In this document: positions 23,750 to 42,230 of the stretch, one piece after another
How positions within the stretch are numbered: the first letter of the stretch is position 1
How the letters are laid out: each line of letters begins with the position of its first letter
Assembly (NCBI GenBank): GCA_963782345.1
Contig: CAWAJF010000004.1
Coordinates: 434,001 to 498,000, forward strand
Direction of reading: 5' to 3'
Length of the DNA stretch: 64,000 nt
From: DASUPK01 sp963782345
GTDB taxonomy: Bacteria > Actinomycetota > Thermoleophilia > Solirubrobacterales > 70-9
The notes under the pieces: model-generated
Told to the model about the DNA's origin: nothing
What the model saw: only the letters and a program-made list of their open reading frames with translations
Database searches by the model: none
Program-made: the position numbers and the translations under genes

Positions 23750-24589
23750 CTACTTCCTCTTTCCTCGGCGACGTCCGCGCACGATCAGCGCGTCCGATCG
23801 CTTGCCCTTCTTACGAGTTCTGTAGCCGAGCGTCGGCTTGCCCCATGGGGTGACCGGATGGCCGCCCGGCGTGTGATGCGCCTCGCCGCCGCCGTGCGGA
23901 TGGTCGACCGGGTTCATGGCGACGCCTCGGCTCTGCGGCCGCTTGCCCTTGTGGCGATTGCGGCCGGCCTTGCCGATCTTGACGTTCTGATGCTCGGCGT
24001 TCGAGATGGTGCCCACGGTCGCGCGGCACTCGCCGCGGACCATCCGGACCTCGGATGAGGGCAGCCGAAGGCTGACCATCTCACCCTCCTTTGCGACCAC
24101 CTGGATCGCCGTGCCGGCAGCGCGGCCGAGCCGGCCACCCTGTCCGGGGATCAGCTCGACGTTGTGCACGACGGTTCCGGTCGGAATCCGGGCCAGGGGC
24201 AGGGAGTTCCCGGGCGCGATGTCGGCGCCCTCCCCCGAGACGATCTCCGCGCCCACCCTGAGCCCCTGCGGGGCCAGGATGTAGCGCTTCTCGCCGTCGG
24301 CGTAGTTGAGCAGCGCGATGCTCGCCGAGCGGTTGGGGTCGTACTCGATGGATGCCACACGGGCGGGGACCCCGTCCTTGGTGCGCTTGAAGTCGATCCG
24401 CCGGTAGCGGCGCTTGGCGCCGCCGCCGCGGTGGCGGGCGGTGACGCGACCCTTGGAGTTGCGGCCGCCCGACGACGTCTTGCCCTTGGTGAGGCTCTTC
24501 GTCGGCTCCGAGCCGGTGAGCTCCTCGCGCATCGGATAGGTGCCGAAGCGCCTGCCGGGACTGGTCGGTCTTGTCTTCCTGTTGGCCAT
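23750..24589 (-). CDS. rplB: 50S ribosomal protein L2 (uL2)
   Basis: This 279-residue protein is needed for subunit joining and the peptidyl-transferase environment. It carries RHRGGGAKRRYRRIDFKR and the highly conserved GVAMNPVDHPHGGGEAHHTPGG with the key His near residue 229. The C-terminus RTRKKGKRSDALIVRGRRRGK is normal. Confidence 0.98.
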   Translation of the reverse strand: MANRKTRPTSPGRRFGTYPMREELTGSEPTKSLTKGKTSSGGRNSKGRVTARHRGGGAKRRYRRIDFKRTKDGVPARVASIEYDPNRSASIALLNYADGEKRYILAPQGLRVGAEIVSGEGADIAPGNSLPLARIPTGTVVHNVELIPGQGGRLGRAAGTAIQVVAKEGEMVSLRLPSSEVRMVRGECRATVGTISNAEHQNVKIGKAGRNRHKGKRPQSRGVAMNPVDHPHGGGEAHHTPGGHPVTPWGKPTLGYRTRKKGKRSDALIVRGRRRGKRK

Positions 24590-24593
24590 CAGA

Positions 24594-24890
24594 TCAACCC
24601 TCCACCGCAGCGCCCTCGAACAGCTCGATCCGCTCGCCCGGAGAGAGCTGGACGATCGCCTTCTTCCAGGAGCGGGATCGCCCGGAATGCAGTCCGCGCC
24701 GCTTCGGCTTGGACTTCACCTTGGAGGTGCGGACGGCCTTCACGTTGACGTCGAAGATCTCCTCGACCGCGTGGGCGATCTGGAGCTTGTGCGCCCGGTC
24801 GTGGACACGGAACGTGTACTTGCCCTCGGCCATCAGGGCATAGCTCTTCTCGGAGACGACCGGACGGATGATCACCTGGCGGGCGTCCAT
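24594..24890 (-). CDS. rplW: 50S ribosomal protein L23 (uL23)
   Basis: This 98-residue protein begins MDARQVIIRPVVSEKSYALM and contains YTFRVHDRAHKLQIAHAVEEIFDVNV. It docks trigger factor and SRP at the tunnel exit. ATG 24890 overlaps the rplD TGA by 1 nt. The longer upstream frame through rplD is a shadow. Confidence 0.96.
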   Translation of the reverse strand: MDARQVIIRPVVSEKSYALMAEGKYTFRVHDRAHKLQIAHAVEEIFDVNVKAVRTSKVKSKPKRRGLHSGRSRSWKKAIVQLSPGERIELFEGAAVEG

Positions 24891-25507
24891 CAGGCGGTCC
24901 TCCCCTTGAGCTCCTCGAGGGCCGCCTCCGAGACGACCATCGACGTGGCCCCGATCACGTCGGCGACGCCGGCGGCGCTTGACAGCGCGACCGTGACGCC
25001 GGGGATATTGCGAAAGCTCTTGGCGACGCTCTCCTCCTCGGAGGAGACCACGACCAGCGTCGGCGACTCGGCTCCCCACTTCTTCAGCGCGTCCGCGGCC
25101 CGCTTGGTGGCGGGCTCGCCGAAGGTCGAGCCATCGAGGACGGCGACCGTGCCCCGCTCCGCGTGGACGCTGAGAGCTGCGCGCAGCGCCTTGCGCCTCG
25201 CCTTGCGGTTGACCTTGACCGTGTAGTGGCGAGGCTTCGGGCCGAAGGCCACGCCGCCGCCGTAGCGGTGGGGCACGCTCAGGGCGCCGGCCCGCGCACG
25301 TCCGGTCCCCTTCTGACGCCAGGCCTTGGCGGTGGTCATCGAGACCTCGCCTCGAGTCAGGCTGGAGTGAGTGCCGCGGCGGCGCGCCGCCAGGTCGGCG
25401 CGAGCGGCCTCGTGAACGAGGGCCTCGTGGAAGGGCTCGCTGAAGATCTCCTTCGGCAGGTCCGTCTTCGCCTGCTTCCCAAGGGTCGTCGCCTTCAGGT
25501 CAGCCAT
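24890..25507 (-). CDS. rplD: 50S ribosomal protein L4 (uL4)
   Basis: This 205-residue L4 has the tunnel loop region (KAWRQKGTGRARAGALSVPHRYGGGVAFGP) that lies by the macrolide-binding constriction. ATG 25507 (MADLKATTLG) overlaps the rplC stop by 8 nt. In E. coli L4 also represses the S10 operon. Confidence 0.96.
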   Translation of the reverse strand: MADLKATTLGKQAKTDLPKEIFSEPFHEALVHEAARADLAARRRGTHSSLTRGEVSMTTAKAWRQKGTGRARAGALSVPHRYGGGVAFGPKPRHYTVKVNRKARRKALRAALSVHAERGTVAVLDGSTFGEPATKRAADALKKWGAESPTLVVVSSEEESVAKSFRNIPGVTVALSSAAGVADVIGATSMVVSEAALEELKGRTA

Positions 25508-26204
25508 CGCTGCGGACCTCCACCGTGGCGTTCTTGCCACCTGGTACCGAGCCGCGGATCAGGAGCAGGTTGCGCTCCGCATCGACCTCGACGATGTGGG
25601 CGCCCCGCTGGGTCACGCGCCGCGAGCCCATCTGGCCCGGCATCCGCATGCCCTTGAAGACGCGGGCGGGGTCGGCGCTCGCGCCGACGGAGCCTGGGGC
25701 CCGGACGTTGTGCGAGCCGTGCGTCACCGGCCCGCGGCCGAAGTTGTGGCGCTTGACCGTGCCCTGAAAGCCCTTGCCGATCGAGACCGCCGAGACCTTC
25801 ACCTGCTGTCCCGGCTCGAAGCTGGTCACGGTGACCTCGTCGCCCAACTTGACTCCGCCCACCTCCTCGGCTTCGCCTGCGGGGGTATCGGAGCTTTCTG
25901 AAGCTTCGCCCTCACCCTCGTCGGCTTTCCCTGATCCGGCCGAGACGTCGGCGTCGCGAAACTCGACCAAAGTCTTCATGCCTGCGGCGCCTGCCTTCTT
26001 CAGGTGGCCCGCCTCGGGCATCGTGACTCTGTCCTCTGCGACGGGGATCGCGGCGAGCTGGACGGCGTCGTAGCCGTCGCGGTCGGCCTTCCGGATCGCG
26101 GTGACCTTGTTCGGCGCGGCCTCGATCACCGTCACGGGCACGGCGGTGCCGTCCTCGAGGAAGACACGGGTCATGCCGAGCTTCTTCCCGACGATCGCGG
26201 CCAT
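25500..26204 (-). CDS. rplC: 50S ribosomal protein L3 (uL3) with acidic internal insertion
   Basis: This 234-residue L3 begins MAAIVGKKLGMTRVFLEDG and has the conserved loop GRGPVTHGSHNVRAPGSVG near the peptidyl-transferase centre. Between about residues 76 and 108 is an acidic Ser/Glu/Gly-rich insertion (SAGSGKADEGEGEASESS) absent from most L3 proteins. It lies 1 nt after rpsJ. Confidence 0.96.
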   Translation of the reverse strand: MAAIVGKKLGMTRVFLEDGTAVPVTVIEAAPNKVTAIRKADRDGYDAVQLAAIPVAEDRVTMPEAGHLKKAGAAGMKTLVEFRDADVSAGSGKADEGEGEASESSDTPAGEAEEVGGVKLGDEVTVTSFEPGQQVKVSAVSIGKGFQGTVKRHNFGRGPVTHGSHNVRAPGSVGASADPARVFKGMRMPGQMGSRRVTQRGAHIVEVDAERNLLLIRGSVPGGKNATVEVRSDG

Positions 26205-26205
26205 G

Positions 26206-26526
26206 TCAAAGGCGGATCTCCACGTCGACGCCCGCGGGGAGGGTCTCCATCCGCTGCAGCTCGTCGACGGTCTTGGGGGTGGGCTGATGGATGTCGATCA
26301 GCCGCTTATGGGTGCGGATCTCGAAGTGCTCGCGCGAGTCCTTGTCCTTGAACGGAGAGCGAATGACGCAATAGACGTGCTTGTCGGTCGGCAGCGGGAT
26401 CGGCCCGGCGACGGTCGCGCCGGTCCGCTCCGCGGTCCCGACGATCTCCTGGGCGGCCCGGTCTATGGCGTCGTGGTCGTACGCCTTCAGCCGAATCCTG
26501 ATCTTTCCTGATGTCAGTGACGCCAA
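26206..26526 (-). CDS. rpsJ: 30S ribosomal protein S10 (uS10, NusE)
   Basis: This 106-residue protein (KIRIRLKAYDHDAIDRAAQE; HFEIRTHKRLIDI) is both a 30S head protein and NusE of the antitermination complex. The start is TTG 26526 with an AGAAAGAG site upstream; no ATG is available in frame. It is the first gene of the S10 cluster, 159 bp after tuf. Confidence 0.96.
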   Translation of the reverse strand: MASLTSGKIRIRLKAYDHDAIDRAAQEIVGTAERTGATVAGPIPLPTDKHVYCVIRSPFKDKDSREHFEIRTHKRLIDIHQPTPKTVDELQRMETLPAGVDVEIRL

Positions 26527-26655
26527 TTTGCTCTTTCTCTGTTCTGGTCTCTTCGCGCAGCTAGGGCGCCGCCCCGGTGGATAAGGGCCGCGCCCTGGTC
26601 GTATGTCTTGCAGTTGTCTTGGCCCTTTGCCCTGGTGGGAGGGCCTTACTAACGA

Positions 26656-26681
26656 CGGGCCCCCGAGCGGGGGCCCGTCTT
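26656..26681 (-). terminator. Strong GC hairpin after tuf
   Basis: GACGGGCCCCCG and CGGGGGCCCGTC form a perfect 12-bp stem with a 2-nt AG loop, 4 bp after the tuf stop. No T-run follows. It probably ends or attenuates tuf transcription before the S10 operon. Confidence 0.75.
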
Positions 26682-26685
26682 GCAG

Positions 26686-27870
<1,185 letters not shown>

Positions 27871-27967
27871 CTCGCTCCTTTGGGGTCTGGTTGGTCTTTA
27901 AGTGGGTCTGTCTTGCGAAGTCTGTGGCTGGTTCCGGCAATTCGTTCGCCTTTTGACCAACCTGGGG

Positions 27968-27973
27968 AATATA
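27968..27973 (-). promoter_or_regulatory. Candidate -10 for an internal tuf promoter
   Basis: TATATT lies in the fusA-tuf gap about 98 bp upstream of the tuf start. The gap is far longer than most others in the cluster, which supports separate transcription. No convincing -35 is visible. Confidence 0.4.
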
Positions 27974-27996
27974 GCCAGCAAGCGAGGATCTGGCGC

Positions 27997-30111
<2,115 letters not shown>

Positions 30112-30179
30112 GATCCTGTCCGGTCGTACTGGCGTGAGAGAGATGCGGAACGGCTAGTCTGAGTTCGGAATTCGCGCAG

Positions 30180-30200
30180 AAAAAAGGCCCTTACGGGCCC
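30180..30200 (-). terminator. Intrinsic terminator hairpin in the fusA leader (candidate attenuator)
   Basis: On the minus strand a GGGCCC-type hairpin (GGCCC-GTAA-GGGCC) is followed directly by six T residues, 69 nt upstream of fusA. No minus-strand gene ends just upstream (the nearest, rpsG, is 1.7 kb away), so it looks like an attenuator in the fusA-tuf 5' leader. Stem and T-run are seen; regulation is inferred. Confidence 0.65.
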
Positions 30201-30309
30201 GAGCGCAAAGCGTCTCCTTAGACCCGAACTTCTCCTATGTCGCGCCGTTCTCCATTGATAACGGTTAACACCCACGGAGGCCTGTCATGGCACCCCGCAG
30301 CGACGGACG

Positions 30310-30315
30310 ATGATA
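30310..30315 (-). promoter_or_regulatory. Candidate -10 of the fusA-tuf promoter
   Basis: TATCAT preceded by GCTGC lies about 200 bp upstream of fusA on the minus strand, just before the divergent gene start at 30351. Transcription from here would read through the hairpin at 30180. Confidence 0.45.
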
Positions 30316-30350
30316 GCAGCGGCCCGCGGGCACTCAGGTAGGGATCACGC

Positions 30351-31208
30351 ATGAGCCTCGGCCGCCGCAAGCGCGCTCGCAACCGCCTCCAGGAGCTCAC
30401 CGAGCGCACGCGGCGCGAGGGCCACGAGCTCTCCCGCCAGCGCCGCGCCGAGGTCCACAAGCTGCAGCCGGTGCTCGCCCCCGTGGCCCGGTTCGCCGCG
30501 TGGATCGCACCCTTCGTGACGGGTGCTCTGATGTTCGCCATCAAGCTCTTCGCGGCGATGATCGCGCTGATCGCCGAGCTGGGCGCGGTCACCGCCGCCT
30601 GGATCGCCGGACGGACGCGAGCCCTCGCCGGCGCCACCGCGCGGGGCGCGCGGCGGCACGTCACTCCCTCCGCCACCGTCGTGTTCGTGGGAGTCGCCGC
30701 CGCCGTCGGCCTCGGCGTCTCCCAGTTCTTCGACTACCACGGCGTCGCCGTGGACGCCCCGAACTACGCCGGCGAGGTCGGCTCGACGGCACCGGCGCCG
30801 ATCGTGGGCGCCGAGACCGCCGGCAGCGCCCACCTCTGGGTGCTGATCCCCGTGGCCGTGGCGGCGCTCGTGCTGATCATCGGCGCGTCCCGCGGCGAGC
30901 GGCGGCTGGCGGGCGGCGTGGCCATCTGCGGGCTGCTCGGTCTCGCCGTGGCCCTCGCGATCGACCTCCCACAGGGCCTCGACGCCGGGAGGCCGGGCCT
31001 CGCTTTCAGCGGCTCCGAGGCCGTCCTGCTGCAGGGATTCTGGGCCGAGGTGGCGTGCTCCGGGGTGCTGATCCTCTGCGGCGGCCTACTCGCCCTCTAC
31101 TCTCGCGGCGTGACCGCACGGAGGAGAGGCCGCTCGAGGCCGGCCGCGCGCGGGCGAGTGAGGACAAATGAGGGCGGAATCTCACCTGGCCTGCAGACCG
31201 GATCATGA
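30351..31208 (+). CDS. Hypothetical multi-helix membrane protein
   Basis: This 285-residue protein has a basic N-terminus (MSLGRRKRARNRLQELTERT, possibly coiled coil) and about five to six hydrophobic segments. The C-terminal half (GVSQFFDYHGV...GFWAEVACSGVLILCGGLLAL) resembles the next protein (GVSQFTDIFHL...GFWLELVGALVLTVCGAALAT). I recognise no named family. Its TGA overlaps the next ATG (ATGA). It lies on the opposite strand to the str genes around it. Confidence 0.75.
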   Translation: MSLGRRKRARNRLQELTERTRREGHELSRQRRAEVHKLQPVLAPVARFAAWIAPFVTGALMFAIKLFAAMIALIAELGAVTAAWIAGRTRALAGATARGARRHVTPSATVVFVGVAAAVGLGVSQFFDYHGVAVDAPNYAGEVGSTAPAPIVGAETAGSAHLWVLIPVAVAALVLIIGASRGERRLAGGVAICGLLGLAVALAIDLPQGLDAGRPGLAFSGSEAVLLQGFWAEVACSGVLILCGGLLALYSRGVTARRRGRSRPAARGRVRTNEGGISPGLQTGS

Positions 31209-31756
31209 CCAAGCGCCCCCGCACGGAGACGCTCCTGGTTTTCGCCTGTGCGGCCGCCGCGGCGATGCTCGGCGTCTCGCAGTTCACCGACATCTTCCAC
31301 CTCACCCCTCCCGGCGGCGAGGCGCTGAAGGCGATCCAGGCATCCGACCAGCACGGCTACGCAACCCTCGTCCTCGCCGGCTTCGCGCTGATCCTGCTCG
31401 TCGTGGCGATGGTCGCCCGCGGGGACCAGCTCGGACAGGTCGCCGCCGTGGCGATCGCCGTCTGCGGAGTGGTCGCGCTGCTCATCTTCCTGATCGGCGA
31501 CCTGCCGAAGGTCAACAACGTGGGCACCCTCGACGACCCGCGTCAGTCCTTCATCGACGCCGAGGCAAAACCCGTCGCAGGCTTCTGGCTCGAACTGGTC
31601 GGCGCCCTGGTGCTCACGGTCTGCGGAGCGGCCCTCGCCACGATGCGGCCCGGCCGCACCGGCACGACCGAGCTCCACGGCGTCCGCTCGCACGAAGCGG
31701 ACATCCCCGAGAGCGCCGTGCCCACCCCGCGCCTCGAGCGCACCCGCGGCGAGTAG
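31205..31756 (+). CDS. Hypothetical four-helix membrane protein, paralogue of preceding gene
   Basis: This 183-residue protein has four hydrophobic helices (LLVFACAAAAAMLGVSQF; ATLVLAGFALILLVVAMVA; VAAVAIAVCGVVALLIFLIG; FWLELVGALVLTVCGAALA). The GVSQF and GFWxE signatures recur in the preceding protein, so the pair arose by tandem duplication. It is coupled to that gene by ATGA. Function unknown. Confidence 0.75.
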   Translation: MTKRPRTETLLVFACAAAAAMLGVSQFTDIFHLTPPGGEALKAIQASDQHGYATLVLAGFALILLVVAMVARGDQLGQVAAVAIAVCGVVALLIFLIGDLPKVNNVGTLDDPRQSFIDAEAKPVAGFWLELVGALVLTVCGAALATMRPGRTGTTELHGVRSHEADIPESAVPTPRLERTRGE

Positions 31757-31860
31757 CGCATCTAGCGGTTGGTTTGGTTCTAGGCGTCCCGCGAAAGGCC
31801 GCGAGAACCAACAGCTCTAGGACGCAGCCCGATCGAGGTGGAACGGTAGACGGCTTCGCC

Positions 31861-31948
31861 ATCAGAACGCGGCCACAAGCGTCCGCCCCGCATAAGTCGC
31901 TTCGGGCTTCGCCCTTCGCTCCTATGGAGAGCGGCCTGGTGGCCGCTA
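31861..31948 (-). repeat. Interspersed multi-hairpin repeat, copy C (inverted)
   Basis: This copy reads on the minus strand TAGCGGCCACCAGGCCGCT and onward. Its TAG is the rpsG stop codon. The three palindromes are conserved (the third with one change). The distal edge continues as TTCTGATGGCGAAGCCG, which also occurs inside the rpsQ coding sequence. Confidence 0.85.
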
Positions 31949-32416
31949 CCAGCGGTAATGCGCGAAGGCCTTGTTGGCCTGAGCCATGCGGTAGATGTCG
32001 TCCTTCCGCTTCCAGGCGCTGCCCTGCTGCTTCGCGGCGTCGAGGATCTCGTTCGCGAGACGCTCCGCCATCGACTTCTCTCCCCTCGCCCTGGCGAACT
32101 CGACCAGCCAGCGAACCGCCAGCGTGCGGGCCCGGCGAGCGGGCACCTCGACCGGCACCTGGTAGGTGGCGCCGCCGACGCGCCGCGACCGGACCTCGAG
32201 CACCGGGGTGAGCTGCTTGATGGCGCCCTCCAGCTCCTCGACGGGGCTGTTCCCTGTGCGCTCGCCGACCAGCGCGAGGGCGTCGTAGGTGATCCGCTCT
32301 GCGACCGACTTCTTCCCGTCGGTCATCACCTTGTTGACCACCTGCTGGACGATGCGACTCCGATAGACGGAGTCGGGCTCGAGAAGGCGGATGGTGGCCT
32401 GATTACGCCGCGGCAT
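31946..32416 (-). CDS. rpsG: 30S ribosomal protein S7 (uS7)
   Basis: This 156-residue protein begins MPRRNQATIRLLEPDSVYRS and contains VEVPARRARTLAVRWLVEFARARGEKSMAERLANEI, the normal S7 core. It nucleates the 30S head. It starts immediately after the rpsL stop, and its own TAG lies in repeat copy C. fusA does not follow directly, unlike the usual str operon. Confidence 0.97.
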   Translation of the reverse strand: MPRRNQATIRLLEPDSVYRSRIVQQVVNKVMTDGKKSVAERITYDALALVGERTGNSPVEELEGAIKQLTPVLEVRSRRVGGATYQVPVEVPARRARTLAVRWLVEFARARGEKSMAERLANEILDAAKQQGSAWKRKDDIYRMAQANKAFAHYRW

Positions 32417-32812
32417 CTATGTGGCCTTGACGCCGTACAGCGAACGGCCCTGCTTGCGATCGGAAACCCCGGCGGCGTCGAGGGCGCCGCGGACGACCTT
32501 GTAGCGAACGCCCGGCAGATCCTTGACGCGACCGCCTCTGACGAGGACGACCGAGTGCTCCTGAAGGTTGTGGCCCTCGCCCGGGATGTAGCTCGTCACC
32601 TCGAGCCCGTTCGTGAGGCGAACCCTGGCGATCTTCCGAAGGGCCGAGTTCGGCTTCTTCGGCGTGACCGTGGCGACGCGGGTGCAGACGCCCCGCCGCT
32701 GCGGAGCGGCGACGCGCTTCTTGCGACCCTGGCCTGACTTCAGGCCCGGCGTCGACATCTTCTTCTTCTTGTGGGTTCGTCCCTTGCGGACGAGCTGGTT
32801 GGTGTTGGGCAC
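32417..32812 (-). CDS. rpsL: 30S ribosomal protein S12 (uS12)
   Basis: This 131-residue decoding-centre protein begins (M)PNTNQLVRKGRTHKKKK and contains TPKKPNSALRKIARVRLTNG and GGRVKDLPGVRYKVVRG. The Lys residues of both loops that mutate to streptomycin resistance are the wild type. The start is GTG 32812. A possible -10 only 10 nt upstream suggests a nearly leaderless mRNA. Confidence 0.97.
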   Translation of the reverse strand: MPNTNQLVRKGRTHKKKKMSTPGLKSGQGRKKRVAAPQRRGVCTRVATVTPKKPNSALRKIARVRLTNGLEVTSYIPGEGHNLQEHSVVLVRGGRVKDLPGVRYKVVRGALDAAGVSDRKQGRSLYGVKAT

Positions 32813-32821
32813 GGCGGCGCA

Positions 32822-32827
32822 TGGTAG
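32822..32827 (-). promoter_or_regulatory. Candidate -10 of the rpsL-rpsG promoter
   Basis: TACCAT on the minus strand ends 9 nt before the rpsL GTG, so transcription would start within a few nucleotides of the start codon. It overlaps the edge of repeat copy D. Confidence 0.4.
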
Positions 32828-32870
32828 CGAGTGCCAGGCCGCTCTACTTCGGAGCCGAGGGCGAAGGCGT
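32825..32870 (+). repeat. Partial copy D of the interspersed repeat
   Basis: It begins TAGCGAGTGCCAGGCCGCT and continues through a GGAGCCGAGGGCGAAGGCG segment matching the first half of copies A-C, then diverges. It separates rpsL from the divergent HAD gene. Confidence 0.65.
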
Positions 32871-32895
32871 CAACCCAATCCGTAATCTGGCCGAC

Positions 32896-33444
32896 GTGAG
32901 GATCTTCCAGAAACGGCCGAAAAGGAAAGAGCCGAAGAGCGACGCCCCAGTCCTCGCCGTGGACGTCGACGGCGTGATCAGCCTGTTCGGGTTCGACCAG
33001 CCGGTCCAGCCCGGGCAGGCCGGTGCCGACGCACCCGGGGAGTTCCACCTGATCGACGGCATGCTGCACTGCATCGCGCTCGAGACCGGCCCGAGGCTGA
33101 ACCGCCTGGCCAAGATCTACGAGCTGGTCTGGGCGAGCGGCTGGGAGGACCGCGCCAACGACCATCTGCCCGGGATCCTCGGAGTCCCCGAGCTCCCGTA
33201 CCTCGTCTTCGACGGGCGAGCGCGCTTCGGGACCTCCCACTGGAAGCTCGAGGCGCTCGGCGAGTACGCGGACGCCAGGCCGCTCGCCTGGATCGACGAC
33301 AGCCTCGACCCCAGCTGCTTCGCATGGGGCGAGCGGCGCTCGGCCCCGACGCTCCTCGTGCCCACGGAATCCGACGTCGGGCTCCTGGACGGCCACGTCG
33401 AGGTCATGGAGCGCTGGGTCAAAGACGGCTTTCAAGCCACCTGA
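32896..33444 (+). CDS. HAD-superfamily protein (Swiss-Army-Knife RNA-repair HAD-like)
   Basis: A HAD-type phosphatase fold is suggested by VLAVDVDGVI (motif I with the DxD pair) and WIDDS (motif IV Asp pair). WASGWEDRANDHLPGILG and the closing WAERR-like/TLLVPTESDVGLLDGH pattern match the HAD domain family found fused in Swiss Army Knife RNA-repair proteins, here as a stand-alone domain. The start is probably GTG 32896 (182 residues). An ATG at 32821 would give 207 residues, but its first residues are repeat copy D. Substrate unknown. Confidence 0.75.
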   Translation: MRIFQKRPKRKEPKSDAPVLAVDVDGVISLFGFDQPVQPGQAGADAPGEFHLIDGMLHCIALETGPRLNRLAKIYELVWASGWEDRANDHLPGILGVPELPYLVFDGRARFGTSHWKLEALGEYADARPLAWIDDSLDPSCFAWGERRSAPTLLVPTESDVGLLDGHVEVMERWVKDGFQAT

Positions 33445-33463
33445 TCAGGGTAGACTCGCCCGG

Positions 33464-33787
33464 ATGGGAGAGGTGGTACCGATCATCTTCTTGGCCGTGA
33501 TCCTGAAGATCCCGGTCCTCTACGGAATGTGGCTGATCTACTGGGCGGTCAAGGCGGAGCCTGAGCTCGAGGATCTGCCGGGCGACGCCGAGGACCACAC
33601 CTTCCGGCGGTTCCGGCGCAGTCCGATCAAGCCGCGCGGCCCGCGCCGAGGACCCCACGGCGGCGCAGCCCAGGCTCGCCCGGACTGCCCGCCGGGAGGC
33701 CGCACGAGGACGCCCGTGATCCAACCGAGGCTCGCACTCGGAACGGCCGCGCACGAGCGGCGCGAGCACACGCCTGCCGGCAGCTAG
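33464..33787 (+). CDS. Small single-pass membrane protein with basic tail
   Basis: This 107-residue protein has one or two N-terminal hydrophobic segments (VVPIIFLAVILKIPVLYGMWLIYWAV), then an acidic patch (KAEPELEDLPGDAED) and an Arg/Pro/Gly-rich cytosolic-looking tail. I have no family name for it. It lies 19 bp after the HAD gene. Confidence 0.6.
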   Translation: MGEVVPIIFLAVILKIPVLYGMWLIYWAVKAEPELEDLPGDAEDHTFRRFRRSPIKPRGPRRGPHGGAAQARPDCPPGGRTRTPVIQPRLALGTAAHERREHTPAGS

Positions 33788-33821
33788 ACCTGGCCGACAA
33801 CGACAAACAGGAGGGAACCGC

Positions 33822-34202
33822 ATGGGACAGCCCGTGGTCCATTTCGAGGTCGTAGGCAAGGACGCCGAGAAGCTCCGGAACTTCTACAGCGACCTGGCCG
33901 GCTGGAACTTCGACGTCTACGAGGGAGGGCCGACCGACTACGGAGTCGTCCCGCGTGAAGGAAACACGAACTCCGACGGAGCCGGAATCGGCGGAGGAGT
34001 CGGCAACGGCCCCGAGGGATACGAGGGTCACGTGACCTTCTACATCGAGGTCCCGGACGTCGGCGCGGCCCTCGACAAGGCGGAGGAACTGGGCGGTACC
34101 AAGATGATGGGTCCCGACACCCCGATGGAGGGCCTGACGATCGGCCTGTTCAGCGACCCGGAAGGCCACGTAATCGGGCTGGTCGAGCCGCAACAGAACT
34201 AG
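33822..34202 (+). CDS. VOC-superfamily (glyoxalase/bleomycin-resistance-like) protein
   Basis: This 126-residue protein has the paired beta-alpha-beta-beta-beta units: PVVHFEVVGKDAEKLRNFYSDLAGW and HVTFYIEVPDVGAALDKAEELGG, ending FSDPEGHVIGLVE. The His and Glu residues placed as metal ligands are present. The reaction is not predictable. A GGAGGG site lies about 8 nt before ATG 33822. Confidence 0.85.
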   Translation: MGQPVVHFEVVGKDAEKLRNFYSDLAGWNFDVYEGGPTDYGVVPREGNTNSDGAGIGGGVGNGPEGYEGHVTFYIEVPDVGAALDKAEELGGTKMMGPDTPMEGLTIGLFSDPEGHVIGLVEPQQN

Positions 34203-34266
34203 CTCGCCGACGGCGAAAGGCCGCCGGCGAATTCCGTCAGCCGTTGCGCCAGTCGGCGGGTGGCGC

Positions 34267-34320
34267 CATAGGAGGGGCCCACGGGCGCGATTACTGAGCG
34301 CCCGTGGGAGGTTCCTATGG
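34267..34320. terminator. Bidirectional hairpin between the VOC gene and rpoC
   Basis: CCCACGGGCGC and GCGCCCGTGGG form an 11-bp perfect stem around GATTACTGA, extended outward by CCATAGGA/TCCTATGG. It lies between convergent genes 30 bp after the rpoC stop and fits a shared terminator. Confidence 0.8.
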
Positions 34321-34349
34321 CGACAGGACCCGCCGCCTAACCGCCAGAA

Positions 34350-42007
<7,658 letters not shown>

Positions 42008-42091
42008 CTCGGCGACTCCTCAAGGTATTCGAAGGGTTGTGAGACCGCGCAAGAATCGGGCAGCAGGGCTCACCGGGCGCGCGAACCGTGC

Positions 42092-42120
42092 ATGGTAACG
42101 CACGGCAACCTTTTGGTCAA
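42092..42120 (-). promoter_or_regulatory. Sigma70-type promoter of rpoBC
   Basis: TTGACC (42115-42120) and TACCAT (42092-42097) are separated by 17 bp on the minus strand, about 85 bp before rpoB. This is the best-formed promoter in the window and separates rpoBC from rplJL. Confidence 0.75.
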
Positions 42121-42203
42121 GGGTCGCTAACACGCCCGCAGGGGCACGCGCCGGGATCTTACTCCCAATCTGAGCGGTTTGGAGCAGTTTTCACCATCAT
42201 CAA

Positions 42204-42227
42204 CGGCCGCCAAAAAAGACGCGGCCG
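42204..42227 (-). terminator. Inverted repeat after rplL with T-run in the loop
   Basis: CGGCCGC and GCGGCCG (7-bp arms) enclose a 10-nt loop containing six T residues on the minus strand, 3 bp after the rplL stop. The T-run is in the loop rather than after the stem, so it is an atypical terminator or processing hairpin. Confidence 0.45.
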
Positions 42228-42230
42228 GTT

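Noticed and set aside
30218..30676. A 152-residue minus-strand frame upstream of fusA
   Set aside because: It lies opposite the membrane-protein gene and spans the fusA promoter and leader region, with no family features.
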